Positions 1 through 10,100 of a stretch of DNA of 64,000 nucleotides are shown piece after piece (the first letter of the stretch is position 1; each line of letters starts with the position of its first letter). The notes beneath the pieces were generated by a model, which was not told the origin of the DNA, made no database searches, and worked only from the letters and a program-made list of their open reading frames with translations. This stretch comes from Streptomyces lanatus (lineage in GTDB: Bacteria; Actinomycetota; Actinomycetes; Streptomycetales; Streptomycetaceae): NCBI RefSeq assembly GCF_014655715.1, contig NZ_BNBM01000003.1, positions 277,431-341,430 on the forward strand. The letters run 5' to 3'. A program made the translations under genes and the position numbers.

Positions 1-31
1 GCACCACGGGTGCCCGAAGCCCCCGCCGTCG

Positions 32-1579
32 TCATGAGCAGACCTGGCCGTCCTTCGGGACCGTGCCCCGCAGCAGATACGCGTTCACGGCGGAGTCGAC
101 GCAGTCGCTCCCGCTCCCGTACGCACCGTGCCCCTCGCCCTTCCAGGTGAGCATCACGCCTACGCCCTTGCCCAGTTCGTCCGCCATCCTCCGGGTGCCC
201 TCGTAGGGCGTCGCCGGGTCGCCGGTGTTGCCGACCAGCAGGATCGGTGCCGCACCCGCCGCACTGACCTCCGGGGAGTCGTACTGCCCAGGCACCGGCC
301 AGTCGTGGCACCAGCCGGCTGTGTCCCAGCCGAGCATCGGACCGAACACGGGTGAGACCTTCTCGAACCTCGGCAGCAGCTTCCTGGTCTCCCCGACCGT
401 CGGGCGCTGCTTGTCGTCCAGGCACGATATGACCCGGTGGGAGTGGGTCCCCGTGCCGTAGCGGCCCGACGCGTCGCGGTCGTTGTAGTCGTCGGCGAGC
501 GCCAGCAGTTCCGAACCGTCGCCCTGCTCGGCCGCCTTCAGGGCGCTGGTCAGCGTCGGCCAGCTCGCCTCGCTGTACAACGGCCTGATGATGCCGGTGA
601 GCGCGAGCGACTCCGTGAGCTCGCGGTCGGACGCTGCGGGCAGCGGCTTCGCGTCGATCCGCCGGAGCAGGTCCACGATCTTCCGCGTGCCCTCTTCGGC
701 GCCCTGGCCGGTCGACTTCAGGTAGTTGTTCAGCGCCCGCTGAAAGCCCCTGGCCTGGTTCTCGGCGTGGCCCACCGCGTCGGCGCCGGGGTCGACGACC
801 GCGTCCAGGATGAGTCGTCCCACGTTCTTCGGGAACAAGTGGGCGTAGACACCGCCGAGTTCGGTGCCGTAGGAGATGCCGAAGTAGTGCATCTTCGGGT
901 CGCCGAGGACCTGGCGCATCAGGTCCATGTCGCGGGCGGTGTCGGTCGTCGACACATGCGCCATCAGTGTGCCCTCGGACTTCTCGCAGCCCTTGCCGAA
1001 GTCGGCGGCATCCCGGAAGTACGCCGTTTCCTCGGCCGGGGTGTCCGGTGTGATGTCCACGGACTCGGCGGCCTGGATCTCCTCGTCGCCGCGGCAGCGC
1101 ACACCCTCACTGGCGCCCACGCCGCGCGGGTCCCAGCTCACCAGGTCGTACCGCTCGCCCAGTTCGGAGGCGTTGGTGGCGTACCACGGCATCGTGGACA
1201 GCCCCGAGCCGCCGGGCCCGCCGAAGTTGAAGAAGAGCGAACCGATGCGGTCGTCGCCCTTGGCCTTGGCGCGGATCAGCGCGAGGTCGATCGTCCTGCC
1301 GTCGGGTTCCGCCCAGTCCAGCGGTGCCTTGAGTGTCGCGCACTGCCACTCGTCGCCGGGCGCGGGGGAGTCGGCGGTGGCCTTGCAGCCGCCCCAGTCG
1401 AGCTTCTGCGAGGTCAGCGAGGACGGCAGCGGGGCCGCCGGACCATCGGAGCCCGCCGTGGAACTCGGCCCGCTCGTCCTGTCACCTGTCTCCGCCTCGT
1501 CGGACGAGCCTCCGCTGCACCCCGTCGCCAACAGCGCGGCGGCGGCCGCCACGGCCGTCCACCGTACGAAACGCGTCAT
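32..1579 (-). CDS. Secreted Tap/SlpD-type serine peptidase lipoprotein (alpha/beta hydrolase)
   Basis: The 515-residue product should cleave short N-terminal peptides from peptides or proteins outside the membrane. A signal peptide ends in a lipobox (LLATGC, lipidated Cys21). The alpha/beta-hydrolase fold is shown by an oxyanion motif (NFGGPGGSG, ~119-127), the nucleophile elbow GISYG with Ser236, a late acid in GNTGDPATP and a C-terminal His in GEGHGAY. This order matches the tripeptidyl aminopeptidases Tap and SlpD/SlpE of Streptomyces. The ATG start has a G-rich ribosome site (GAGGGGGGAA). A paralogue on the same strand lies 150 bp upstream. Substrate specificity cannot be read from the sequence. 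Confidence 0.9.
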   Translation of the reverse strand: MTRFVRWTAVAAAAALLATGCSGGSSDEAETGDRTSGPSSTAGSDGPAAPLPSSLTSQKLDWGGCKATADSPAPGDEWQCATLKAPLDWAEPDGRTIDLALIRAKAKGDDRIGSLFFNFGGPGGSGLSTMPWYATNASELGERYDLVSWDPRGVGASEGVRCRGDEEIQAAESVDITPDTPAEETAYFRDAADFGKGCEKSEGTLMAHVSTTDTARDMDLMRQVLGDPKMHYFGISYGTELGGVYAHLFPKNVGRLILDAVVDPGADAVGHAENQARGFQRALNNYLKSTGQGAEEGTRKIVDLLRRIDAKPLPAASDRELTESLALTGIIRPLYSEASWPTLTSALKAAEQGDGSELLALADDYNDRDASGRYGTGTHSHRVISCLDDKQRPTVGETRKLLPRFEKVSPVFGPMLGWDTAGWCHDWPVPGQYDSPEVSAAGAAPILLVGNTGDPATPYEGTRRMADELGKGVGVMLTWKGEGHGAYGSGSDCVDSAVNAYLLRGTVPKDGQVCS

Positions 1580-1730
1580 GTCGCTTCCCCCCTCGCAAGC
1601 CGTCCGCGCTGTGCCGCGGATGGCAGTCAGGCCATAGTAGGCGGATCACGATCCGCCCGTCGGAGCCTGTGGATAACTCTCTGACCTGCGGTTTTCTGCG
1701 CGTGGACCCGGTATCGGGCCCGGCATTCCC

Positions 1731-3278
1731 TCAGCCGCACACGGTGCCTGCCGCCGGCACCTTCCCGTCCAGCAGATATCCGTTCACCGCGTCCTGCACG
1801 CACTTGTTCTGGCTGGTGTACGCGCCGTGCCCCTGACCCTTGTACGTCAGCTCGACACCCACCCCGTCGCCCAGCGCCTGCACCATCCTCCGCGCGCCCT
1901 CGTACGGCGTGGCCGGGTCGCCCGTGTTGCCCACGACGAGGATCGGCGCCGAGCCGGGTGCGCTGACGTCGGGATGCTCGGCGGCGCCCGCCACCGGCCA
2001 GTCGGTGCAGCTGAGCAGGGACCAGGCGAAGGCATCGCCGAACAGGGGCGAGGCGGCCCGGAATTCCGGCACCTTCCGCTCCACGTACCCGGGCGTGTAC
2101 CGCGGCTTGTCGTCGGCGCAATTGATCGAGATGTTGGCGGCGGCGATGTTGCTGTACTCGCCGTTCTCACTGCGCCCGTTCAGCGAGTCCGACAACAGCA
2201 TCAGGACCCTGCCGTTGCCGTCGTACGCCTGCTCCAGCCCCTGGGTGAGTGCCTGCCACAACTCCTGCGAGTACATCGCCTGCGCGATGCCGTTGGTCGC
2301 GGCGCTCTGCGTCAGTTCACGCGGGAAGATGCCCTCGATCGGCTTGCTGTCGAGGTCCTTCAGCAGCTTCGCCATACGGTCCTTGACGTCCTGCGCGGTG
2401 TCGCCGATCGGGCAGTCCCCGGTCCTGGAGACACAGTCCTCGGCGAAGTTGTCGAGTGCCAGCTGAAAGCCCTTGACCTGGGCGAGCGAGCTCTGCTCGG
2501 AGTCCAGTGTCGGATCGACCACGGCGTCGAAGACCGCGCGGCCCACGTTCTTCGGGAACAAGTGGGCGTAGACACCGCCGAGTTCGGTGCCGTAGGAGAT
2601 GCCGAAGTAGTGCAGCTTGTCGTCGCCGAGGACCTGCCGCATCAGGTCCATGTCGCGTGCCGCGTCGGTGGTGCGCACATGCGGCAGCATCCCGTCGGAG
2701 TTCTCCTCGCACGCGTCGTTGAAGTCCTTGGTGCTGTCCAGCAGTTCCGTTCGTTCGGCGGCGTCGTCGGGCGTCGTGTCCTGCTGGAAGTAGGCGTCGA
2801 GCTGCTGGTCGTCCTCGCACAGCACAGGCCGGCTGCGACCCACCCCGCGCGGGTCGAAGCTCACCAGGTCGTAGCGGGTGCGCAGCTTCTCGTAGCGGTC
2901 GCCGAAGGAGGGCAGCGTGGTGACGCCCGAGGCGCCGGGGCCGCCGAAGTTGAAGATCAGCGAGCCGATGCGCCGGTCCTCGTCGCCGGTGCTCCTCACC
3001 CGGATCAGGTCGATGCCGATCGTGTCGCCCTCGGGCTCGTCCCAGTCCCGGGGCGCCTTCATGGTGGCGCAACTCCAGGTGCCGTCGTCCGGGAGCGGCG
3101 AAGGGCTGCCCCCGCCGCCCTGCGCCTGGGAAGGCGCCGGGCAGTCCTTCCAGTTCAGCTCCTGGGCCGTCAGGTCCTCGTCGCCGGAGTCGTCGTCGCT
3201 GCAACCCGCCAGCAGACAGGACAGCAGCACGGCGGTGGCGGTCAGGGCAGCGGCGCGCATCCGGGCAGGCTTCGGCAT
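1731..3278 (-). CDS. Second Tap/SlpD-type serine peptidase lipoprotein
   Basis: Paralogue of the neighbouring peptidase with the same fold and catalytic layout: NFGGPGASG oxyanion motif, GISYG nucleophile elbow, GNTGDPATPYEG acid motif and a late GQGHGAY His. The start is set at the ATG at 3278, not a possible one at 3320, because the signal peptide then begins MPKPARMRAA, ends in the lipobox LLAGC (Cys26), and an AGGA site lies 7 nt upstream. The product is 515 aa. The stretch around the nucleophile is identical at DNA level to the neighbour over 73 bp although flanking DNA has diverged. The tandem arrangement suggests duplication; both are probably surface aminopeptidases. Confidence 0.88.
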   Translation of the reverse strand: MPKPARMRAAALTATAVLLSCLLAGCSDDDSGDEDLTAQELNWKDCPAPSQAQGGGGSPSPLPDDGTWSCATMKAPRDWDEPEGDTIGIDLIRVRSTGDEDRRIGSLIFNFGGPGASGVTTLPSFGDRYEKLRTRYDLVSFDPRGVGRSRPVLCEDDQQLDAYFQQDTTPDDAAERTELLDSTKDFNDACEENSDGMLPHVRTTDAARDMDLMRQVLGDDKLHYFGISYGTELGGVYAHLFPKNVGRAVFDAVVDPTLDSEQSSLAQVKGFQLALDNFAEDCVSRTGDCPIGDTAQDVKDRMAKLLKDLDSKPIEGIFPRELTQSAATNGIAQAMYSQELWQALTQGLEQAYDGNGRVLMLLSDSLNGRSENGEYSNIAAANISINCADDKPRYTPGYVERKVPEFRAASPLFGDAFAWSLLSCTDWPVAGAAEHPDVSAPGSAPILVVGNTGDPATPYEGARRMVQALGDGVGVELTYKGQGHGAYTSQNKCVQDAVNGYLLDGKVPAAGTVCG

Positions 3279-3381
3279 GCTCCCATCCTGCGGTCGTACG
3301 GGGTGGGGCGCTCGGGGCACGGTCCGTACGAGCGACGACGCCGCACCTTCCGTGTCCCCTGCAAACGTACGGCGCCTCGCG

Positions 3382-6213
3382 CTACAGCGAGCCCTTGCGG
3401 GTCAGGTGGTTGAAGGCCAGCCAGCCCGGCAGCACCGGCAGCCACAGCGTGAGCAGACGGAACAGGAGCACCGCGGGCGCGGCGACCTCGCTCTGCAGGC
3501 CCACCGCGATCAGACCGACGGTCAGGGTCGCCTCCACGGCGCCCACACCGCCCGGGGTCGGGGCGGCGGAGCCGAGCGCGTTGCCCGCGAGGAAGACGAC
3601 GGCCACACTGGCGATGCTGAGCGAGGTGCCCTCGCTGCCGAACGCCCTGATGGACGCGTCCAGGCACATCACGAAGCAGGCGGTCAGCAGCAGCATGCCG
3701 CCGATGCCGGTGATCAGCTTCTGCGGCCGCTGGAGCACGTCGAGCATGCGCGGCACGACACCCGCGAACAGCGACCTCACGCGCGTGACGACGAATTTCC
3801 GCAGGAACGGCACCGACGTCACCACCAGCACCAGCACCGCCACCGTCAGCAGACCCGCGATCACGGTCCGGGACGGCGACAGCGACGGTGTCTTCTCGGT
3901 GCCCGTCAGATAGCCGAAGGACAGCAGCATCAGGATGTGGCAGCCGAGCCCGAACAGCTGCGACGCGCCGACGCTCGCCACCGCGAGCCCCGGGCGCACT
4001 CCCGCGCGCTGCAGGAAGCGCGTGTTCAGGGCGACACCGCCGACCGCGGCCGGCGCGACGATCTTCACGAACGACCCGGCGACCTGCGCGGCCACGGTCC
4101 GCCGGAACGGCACCCGCTCGGGCACGAACCCCAGCAGCGCCATCGCCGCCGCGAAGTAGCTGCACGCCGAGAACAGCACGGCCGCGGCCACCCAGCCCCA
4201 CTGGGCGTTCGCCACGAGTGGGCCGAACTCGATGTGCGTGAGCTGCGTCAGCAGGAAGTACGCGCCGATGGCACCGGCGATGAAACTGATCAGCGTGCGC
4301 GGCCGCACCCGCTCCAGACGGGCCGGCTCGACCGGGGCCTGCGGCCTGATCCGCAGCACCTCGTGGCGGATCTGGGTGAGCAGATCCTCCTCGCGTGCCT
4401 CGTCAAGGGCCTCGTCGATGGCCCGCTTCTCGGCCCGCGCCTGCGCCCGTACGGTCTTCTTGTCCGGCTTGTCGAGCGCCGGGGCGGTCTCGCTGGGGGC
4501 TTCCTCGCTGCGGGCGTGCTTCGCGTGCTTGGACGCCTCCAGCACCGCGTCCCGCTCGCGCTGGGCCCGCTCTCGGGCCAGTCTGCGCAGCGTCGCGCGC
4601 GTGGAGCGGCTCAGCGCGATGGGCTGGAGCATCGGCAGACAGTCGGCCACGGCGTCGGGGCCGAGCACGCTCACCGCGGTGGCCACCGCGCGCTCGGCGC
4701 CGACGCGCAGGCCGAGCGTCACCAGCAACTGGGAGATGTCCATTCGCAGCAGCAGCGTGTTGGCGGCGATCTCACCGATCCGCAGATCTGTGATGATCAC
4801 CTTGCCGGAACGATCCACCAGAATCGCGTCACCCACGAGCCTGCGATGCGCGATGCGCCGCGACTGCAACGCCTTGACCTGGCGCCAGGTGCCGCGCAGC
4901 AGGTCGTCGGTGATCTCCTCGTCCGACAGCGAGTCCAGGGTGTGCCCGCCGGTGTGCTCGTAGACCAGCATCACGGCGTCCGGGCCGAGCTCGGAGGTGG
5001 CGATCAGCTTGGGCGCGTTGGCACCGGCCGCGATGGCCGCGTACGCGAGCAGCGCCTCCTGCTCCAGGGCCTGGCGCAGCGACTGCAGGCTGCTGCGGGT
5101 GGCGAAGCCGCGCAGGGTGAGATTGCGCCACGCGCGATAGAAGAACCCCTGTGCCTGCTGCTCACGGTCGACCACGGTCACGTCGAGCGGTGGGCCGTCC
5201 TCCAGGGTGACGAAATAGCGCCGGCCGCGGTCGGTGGTCTCCTGGGTCTCGGAGAGCTCCTCGCGGGCCGCGCTCACCGGGCGGAAGCCGACGTGCCTGA
5301 GGCCCGCCATCAGCGTCCGGCCGGTGGGACGGACGTTGGGCGAGCCGACCGCGTACAGCGTGCCGTAGGCGACGGTCCAGCCGATCAGCAGCGTCAGGAT
5401 GATCGAGAACGGCGTGGTGTAGCCGGTGACCAGCATGGAGAAGGCGTACAGGACCAGGACCGCCCACAGGACCGCACGCCAGCGGGGTCTGCGGGACATG
5501 CCGACGGCCGTCATGTAGGCGATGACCGGCGCGAGATAGCCGTGCACCGGGTCGGTGAGGGAGCCGACGTCTCCGGGGGAGGGCTGGGTGAGCGCGTCCC
5601 GGATGGACTCCGGTGCGGCCCGCGCGACCCACAGGTCGGTGGCGAGTGTCACACCGTGCGCGAGGACCGCCGCGAGTACGCCGTCGGCGATGCGCAGCCC
5701 GTCCCGCTTGATCAGCCGTTCGATCGCGAAGGCGACCGGCACCAGCAGGATCGCGATGCTGGACACCAGCCCGGCCATCTTGCTGAACACGTCGGGCGCC
5801 TGTCCGGTGCCCTTGTTGATGTCCTGTTCCAGGCCCGAGGTGGTGCCGTGCGCGAACGCGGCGATCGCGAGCAGCAGCGCGATGCCGAGCACGCCCACCA
5901 GGAGCCGCATCAGGTCGGAGGGACGGTGCACGCGCGCGGGGAGCAGTGGTTCGTCGCCCTCGACCTCGTCGACGTGCGCGTCCTCGAGCTCCAGGTCGTA
6001 CGCGGCCTTCCCCTCGACGGCCTTGCGGCCCGTGTCGTTGGGGTCGGCGGCCTTCCTGGCCTCGTCCTTCCTGGGCTCGTCCTTCCCGCCTTCGTCGCTC
6101 TCGCGGGTGTCCTTCTCGCCGGTGTCCTTCTTGTCGGCGTTCACGGTGCCGGGGCGCGACGAAGCGTCAGAGGTGCTCTCCGTGTCATCCGGGTGCGCAC
6201 CCTGCTGCTTCAT
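3382..6213 (-). CDS. Large membrane protein: degenerate kinase-like region plus flippase-like domain
   Basis: The 943-residue protein has a charged N-terminal tail (~1-85), several membrane segments (~95-300), a cytoplasmic kinase-like region (~310-560), a charged linker, and about eight membrane helices from ~640 resembling the UPF0104/lysylphosphatidylglycerol-synthase transmembrane family (AglD/MprF-N type). In the kinase-like part HRRLVGDAIL and VIITDLR sit where catalytic-loop and DFG motifs would be, but key acidic residues are altered, so it may be a pseudokinase. Start chosen at ATG 6213 behind AAGAAGAGA; an in-frame GTG lies at 6237. Divergent from the ATL gene. A role in lipid or glycan transport is inference from the family. 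Confidence 0.75.
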   Translation of the reverse strand: MKQQGAHPDDTESTSDASSRPGTVNADKKDTGEKDTRESDEGGKDEPRKDEARKAADPNDTGRKAVEGKAAYDLELEDAHVDEVEGDEPLLPARVHRPSDLMRLLVGVLGIALLLAIAAFAHGTTSGLEQDINKGTGQAPDVFSKMAGLVSSIAILLVPVAFAIERLIKRDGLRIADGVLAAVLAHGVTLATDLWVARAAPESIRDALTQPSPGDVGSLTDPVHGYLAPVIAYMTAVGMSRRPRWRAVLWAVLVLYAFSMLVTGYTTPFSIILTLLIGWTVAYGTLYAVGSPNVRPTGRTLMAGLRHVGFRPVSAAREELSETQETTDRGRRYFVTLEDGPPLDVTVVDREQQAQGFFYRAWRNLTLRGFATRSSLQSLRQALEQEALLAYAAIAAGANAPKLIATSELGPDAVMLVYEHTGGHTLDSLSDEEITDDLLRGTWRQVKALQSRRIAHRRLVGDAILVDRSGKVIITDLRIGEIAANTLLLRMDISQLLVTLGLRVGAERAVATAVSVLGPDAVADCLPMLQPIALSRSTRATLRRLARERAQRERDAVLEASKHAKHARSEEAPSETAPALDKPDKKTVRAQARAEKRAIDEALDEAREEDLLTQIRHEVLRIRPQAPVEPARLERVRPRTLISFIAGAIGAYFLLTQLTHIEFGPLVANAQWGWVAAAVLFSACSYFAAAMALLGFVPERVPFRRTVAAQVAGSFVKIVAPAAVGGVALNTRFLQRAGVRPGLAVASVGASQLFGLGCHILMLLSFGYLTGTEKTPSLSPSRTVIAGLLTVAVLVLVVTSVPFLRKFVVTRVRSLFAGVVPRMLDVLQRPQKLITGIGGMLLLTACFVMCLDASIRAFGSEGTSLSIASVAVVFLAGNALGSAAPTPGGVGAVEATLTVGLIAVGLQSEVAAPAVLLFRLLTLWLPVLPGWLAFNHLTRKGSL

Positions 6214-6399
6214 CGTCTCTTCTTGATCTCGTATCACCAGTCACCGCCCGCACGATGGTGGCATGCCCCACCGACACACGGGGGCATCAGGGTGCAAATG
6301 CGGGGGCGCACAGTCTGCCCGAAGCGCCGCCTCAGGGCGAGGGATACGCACAGTGGCGGGCACGTCACATTGTCGGTGGGGTGGGGCAGGATGGGGCGG

Positions 6400-6807
6400 A
6401 TGAGTGAGGAGAGCCTTCCGTACGGCGCCCGTCAGGCCCACGACGACACCCGTGCGGAGTATGCGCAGGCGCTGCCGGAGTACGCCGAGAGGGTCCTCGA
6501 GGTCGCCGAGCTGATCCCGCCGGGGCGCGTCATGACGTACGGGGACGTCGCCGAGTGGCTGGAGGAGGGCGGCCCGCGGCAGGTGGGCCGTGTGATGGCC
6601 CTCTACGGGGGAGCGGTTCCCTGGTGGCGGGTGGTCCGCGCGGACGGGGCCCTGCTGCCCGGCCACGAGCTGAGAGCACTGGATCACTACCGCGCGGAGG
6701 GCACGCCCCTGAAGGAGGCGAGCAGAGCCGCCGAGGGCCACCTCCCGCGGCTCGACATGAAGCGCGCGAGGTGGGACGGCGGCGAACGCGCACAGGGTCA
6801 CACCTGA
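6400..6807 (+). CDS. Alkyltransferase-like (ATL) DNA-binding protein
   Basis: The 135-residue product belongs to the O6-alkylguanine-DNA methyltransferase fold, with the helix-turn-helix stretch PPGRVMTYGDVAEWL near residues 39-53. At the position of the methyl-acceptor PCHRV motif it has PWWRVV, so the reactive Cys is replaced by Trp. That is the hallmark of ATL proteins, which bind alkylated guanine and pass it to nucleotide-excision repair rather than repairing it directly. An alternative ATG lies 9 nt upstream at 6391. It sits just upstream of the co-directional AdnAB pair and opposite the membrane protein, in a repair-gene context. Confidence 0.85.
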   Translation: MSEESLPYGARQAHDDTRAEYAQALPEYAERVLEVAELIPPGRVMTYGDVAEWLEEGGPRQVGRVMALYGGAVPWWRVVRADGALLPGHELRALDHYRAEGTPLKEASRAAEGHLPRLDMKRARWDGGERAQGHT

Positions 6808-7118
6808 CAGCTTCCGCCATCGGACGGCCCGCCGTGTGACCTGTGATCCGTACGGGGGAAACAGGGCACGTCCGTGGCATGACGTACGTTCGTGAGTCGA
6901 GGGACGCACGAGCCACGAGTGCCCCGAGGGATGAATCGGAAGCCCTGCTTCCGCACCGTGCCTCGGCGTAGCGTCGGCTGCACGTGCCCCCCTCACCCCG
7001 CGGCCACCGCCCACCACACGCGAGGGGCGGCCCACCCGTCACCCGACCACCACTCCTCGACGACGGCGCTCCGCGCCGGCCATGACACTTCGCACACCCA
7101 CCAGGACCGGCGAACCAC
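6808..7118 (+). promoter_or_regulatory. Intergenic region with candidate adnA promoter
   Basis: This 311-base gap holds no convincing gene. A TAGCGT -10-like hexamer at 6969-6974 would start transcription near 6981 and give a leader of about 140 nt before the GTG of the helicase gene. A palindromic GACGTACGTTC lies near 6881. No LexA-type box was recognised. The assignment is a motif guess. Confidence 0.35.
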
Positions 7119-10100
7119 GTGAGCTCCTCTTCCTCCACCAGGCGCCTGTCGCACCCTCAGGGTCGACAGGGGACCCGTGGCGCTTACCGGCTGGTGCGTA
7201 CCCCTGCGGTGCGAGTGGCTCCCCCTCGTCTGGACGCCGCACAACGCGCTGTGGTTGACCACGGCGCCGGTCCGATGCTCGTCCTCGCAGGTCCGGGCAC
7301 CGGCAAGACGACCACGCTGGTCGAGTCGGTGGCGGCGCGCATCGACCGCGGCGGGGACCCCGAGCGCATCCTGGTGCTGACGTTCAGCCGCAAGGCCGCG
7401 GTGGAGCTGCGCGACCGCATGGCCCTGCGCATAGGGGCGGCACGCGCGCCCCAGGCGACCACATTCCACTCGTTCTGCTACGCCCTGGTCCGCGCCCACC
7501 AGGACAGCGACCTGTTCGTGGAGCCGCTACGGCTGCTGTCCGGCCCCGAGCAGGACGTGACCGTCCGGGAGTTGCTCGCGGGCCAGCCGGACCTGGAGCG
7601 GCTCGGCCTCGCCCATGTGCGCTGGCCGGACGAACTGCGCGCCTGCCTCACCACCCGGGGCTTCGCCGACGAGGTCCGCGCGGTCCTCGCCCGCAGCCGC
7701 GAGCTGGGCCTCGGCCCCGACGCCCTGGACGCCTTCGCCCGCCGCATCGGCCGCCCCGACTGGCGTGCGGCGGCCTCCTTCCTCGCCGAGTACCTCGACG
7801 TGCTCGACCTGCAAGGAGTGCTCGACTACGCCGAACTGGTCCACCGCGCGGTCCTCCTCGCCCGCCGCCCCGAGGCCGCCGAACGGCTCGCCGCGCGGTA
7901 CGACGCCGTCTACGTCGACGAGTACCAGGACACCGACCCGGCGCAGGTACGCCTCCTGCACGCCCTCGCCGGCGGCCGCACCCTGGTCGCGTTCGGCGAC
8001 CCCGACCAGTCGATCTACACGTTCCGCGGCGCCGACGTGAACGGCATCCTGGAGTTCCCGCACGCCTTCCCGCGCGTGGACGGCCGGCCCGCGCCCGTCG
8101 AGGTCCTGCGCACCTCCCGACGCTCCGGCGCCGGCCTGCTGGCCGCGACCCGGCTGCTGACCCAGCGCATGCCCCTCACCCGGCTCCCCGCGGAAAAGGT
8201 CCGCGCCCACCGCGACCTCGCCCCGGCCCGCGAGGGCGGGCACGTCGAGGTCTTCACCTACCCGACACCCGGCACCGAACTGGACAACATCGCCGACATC
8301 CTCCGCCGCGCCCACCTGGAGGACGGCGTCGCCTGGAGCGACATGGCCGTCCTGGTGCGCGCGGGGTCACGCACGATCCCGACGGTACGGCGGGCTCTGA
8401 CGGCCGCCGGGGTGCCACTGGACATCGACGGCGACGACCTGCCCTTGCGACACGAGCCGGCGGTGGCGCCATTGCTGACGGCGCTGCGGGCGGTGGCCAT
8501 GGCCGAGGCGCAGTCTGCGCGGGGTGGGAGCGAGGTGGGTACCGGGGGAGTGGCGGACGTCGAGGGCGACGCTTTGGACGACGGGGCGGGAGCTGGGGGC
8601 GGGGTCCCGGCCGGCTCCGCGGGTGTCGCGAGCGGAGTCCTGGCCGACTCAACAAATGCCGAGAGCAGGGCCTTGGCGGACCCGTCGGATGGCGGGAGGG
8701 GCGCGCGAGCCGACTCTCCGGATGCCGAGAGCGGAGCACCGGCCGTATCCCCGGAAGTCGGGGACAACGGCTCTGCGGACCAGCCGGAAGCCGGGGACGA
8801 CGGCTCTGAGGACCGGCCGGAACCTGACGGTGACGCCTCGTCCGACCGGCCGGACCAAAAGGGCGACGCCTCCGCCCACCGACCCGAACCGGACGACCGT
8901 GGCCCCGAGGAGCGGCCCCAGCCAGAAGACGACGCCCCGGTCGACCGGCCCGACCCCGGTGCCTCCTGGCTCGACACCGAGACCGCCCTCACCCTGCTCG
9001 CCTCCCCCCTCGCCGGCATGGACGCCGCCGATCTGCGCCGCCTGGGACGAGCCCTGCGTGAGGAGGAGCGGGCCGCGGGCAACGCGCTGCCGCCGCCCTC
9101 GGACGAGCTGCTCGCGCGGGCGCTGGCCGAGCCTGAGCGGCTGGCGGTGCACGACCCCACGTACGCGCGTGGCGCCCAGCGGCTCGGCGCACTGCTGCGC
9201 AAGGCCCGTGAGCGCCTGGCGGGCGGCGGTACGGCCGAGGAGGCGCTGTGGGACCTGTGGGACGGCACTCCCTGGCCGACGCGTCTGGAGCGCACCGCCC
9301 GCCGCGGCGGCGCGGCCGGGCGCAACGCCGACCGGGACCTGGACGCCGTATGCGCGCTGTTCGCGACGGCCGCCCGCGCGGAGGAGCGCACCGGCGGCCG
9401 GGGCACCCTGAACTTCCTGGAGGAGATCGACGCCGAGGACATCGCCGCCGACACCCTCACGCGGCGTGCCGTACGCCCCGACGCCGTACGCCTGATGACC
9501 GCGCACCGCTCCAAGGGCCTCGAATGGCGCCTGGTCGTCGTCGCGGGCGTCCAGGAGGGACTGTGGCCGGACCTGCGCCGCCGCGGCTCCCTCCTGGAGG
9601 CCGACCGCATCGGCCGCGACGGGCTCGCCGAACCGCTCACCCCGGGGGCGCTCCTGGCGGAGGAGCGCCGCCTGTTCTACGTCGCCGCCACGCGCGCGCG
9701 TGACCGTCTCGTCGTCACGGCGGTGAAGGCCCCGGCCGACGACGGAGACCAGCCTTCCCGCTTCCTGACGGAACTCGGTGTGGAACCGAGGGATGTGACG
9801 GGCCGCCCGCGCCGCCCGCTGTCCGTCGCCGCGCTCGTCGCCGAACTGAGGGCGACCACGGTCGACCCGCGCGTGTCGGACACTCTCCGGGAGGCCGCCG
9901 CCCGCCGACTGGCCCGGCTCGCCGCACTCGCCGACGAGGACGGCCGTCCGCTGGTCCCCGCCGCGCATCCCTACCGCTGGTGGGGCATGTTCGAGCCGAC
10001 CGAGTCGAAGGTACCGCTGCGCAGCCGCGACCAGCCCGTCGTGCTCTCCGGAAGCGCCCTGGACCAGCTCGCCAACACCTGCGCCCTGCAGTGGTTCCTG

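Noticed and set aside
2917..6399. Very long plus-strand open frame upstream of the ATL gene
   Set aside because: It is antisense to the peptidase and membrane-protein genes, has low-complexity Arg/His/Gln composition and no motifs; only the last 135 codons encode the ATL protein.
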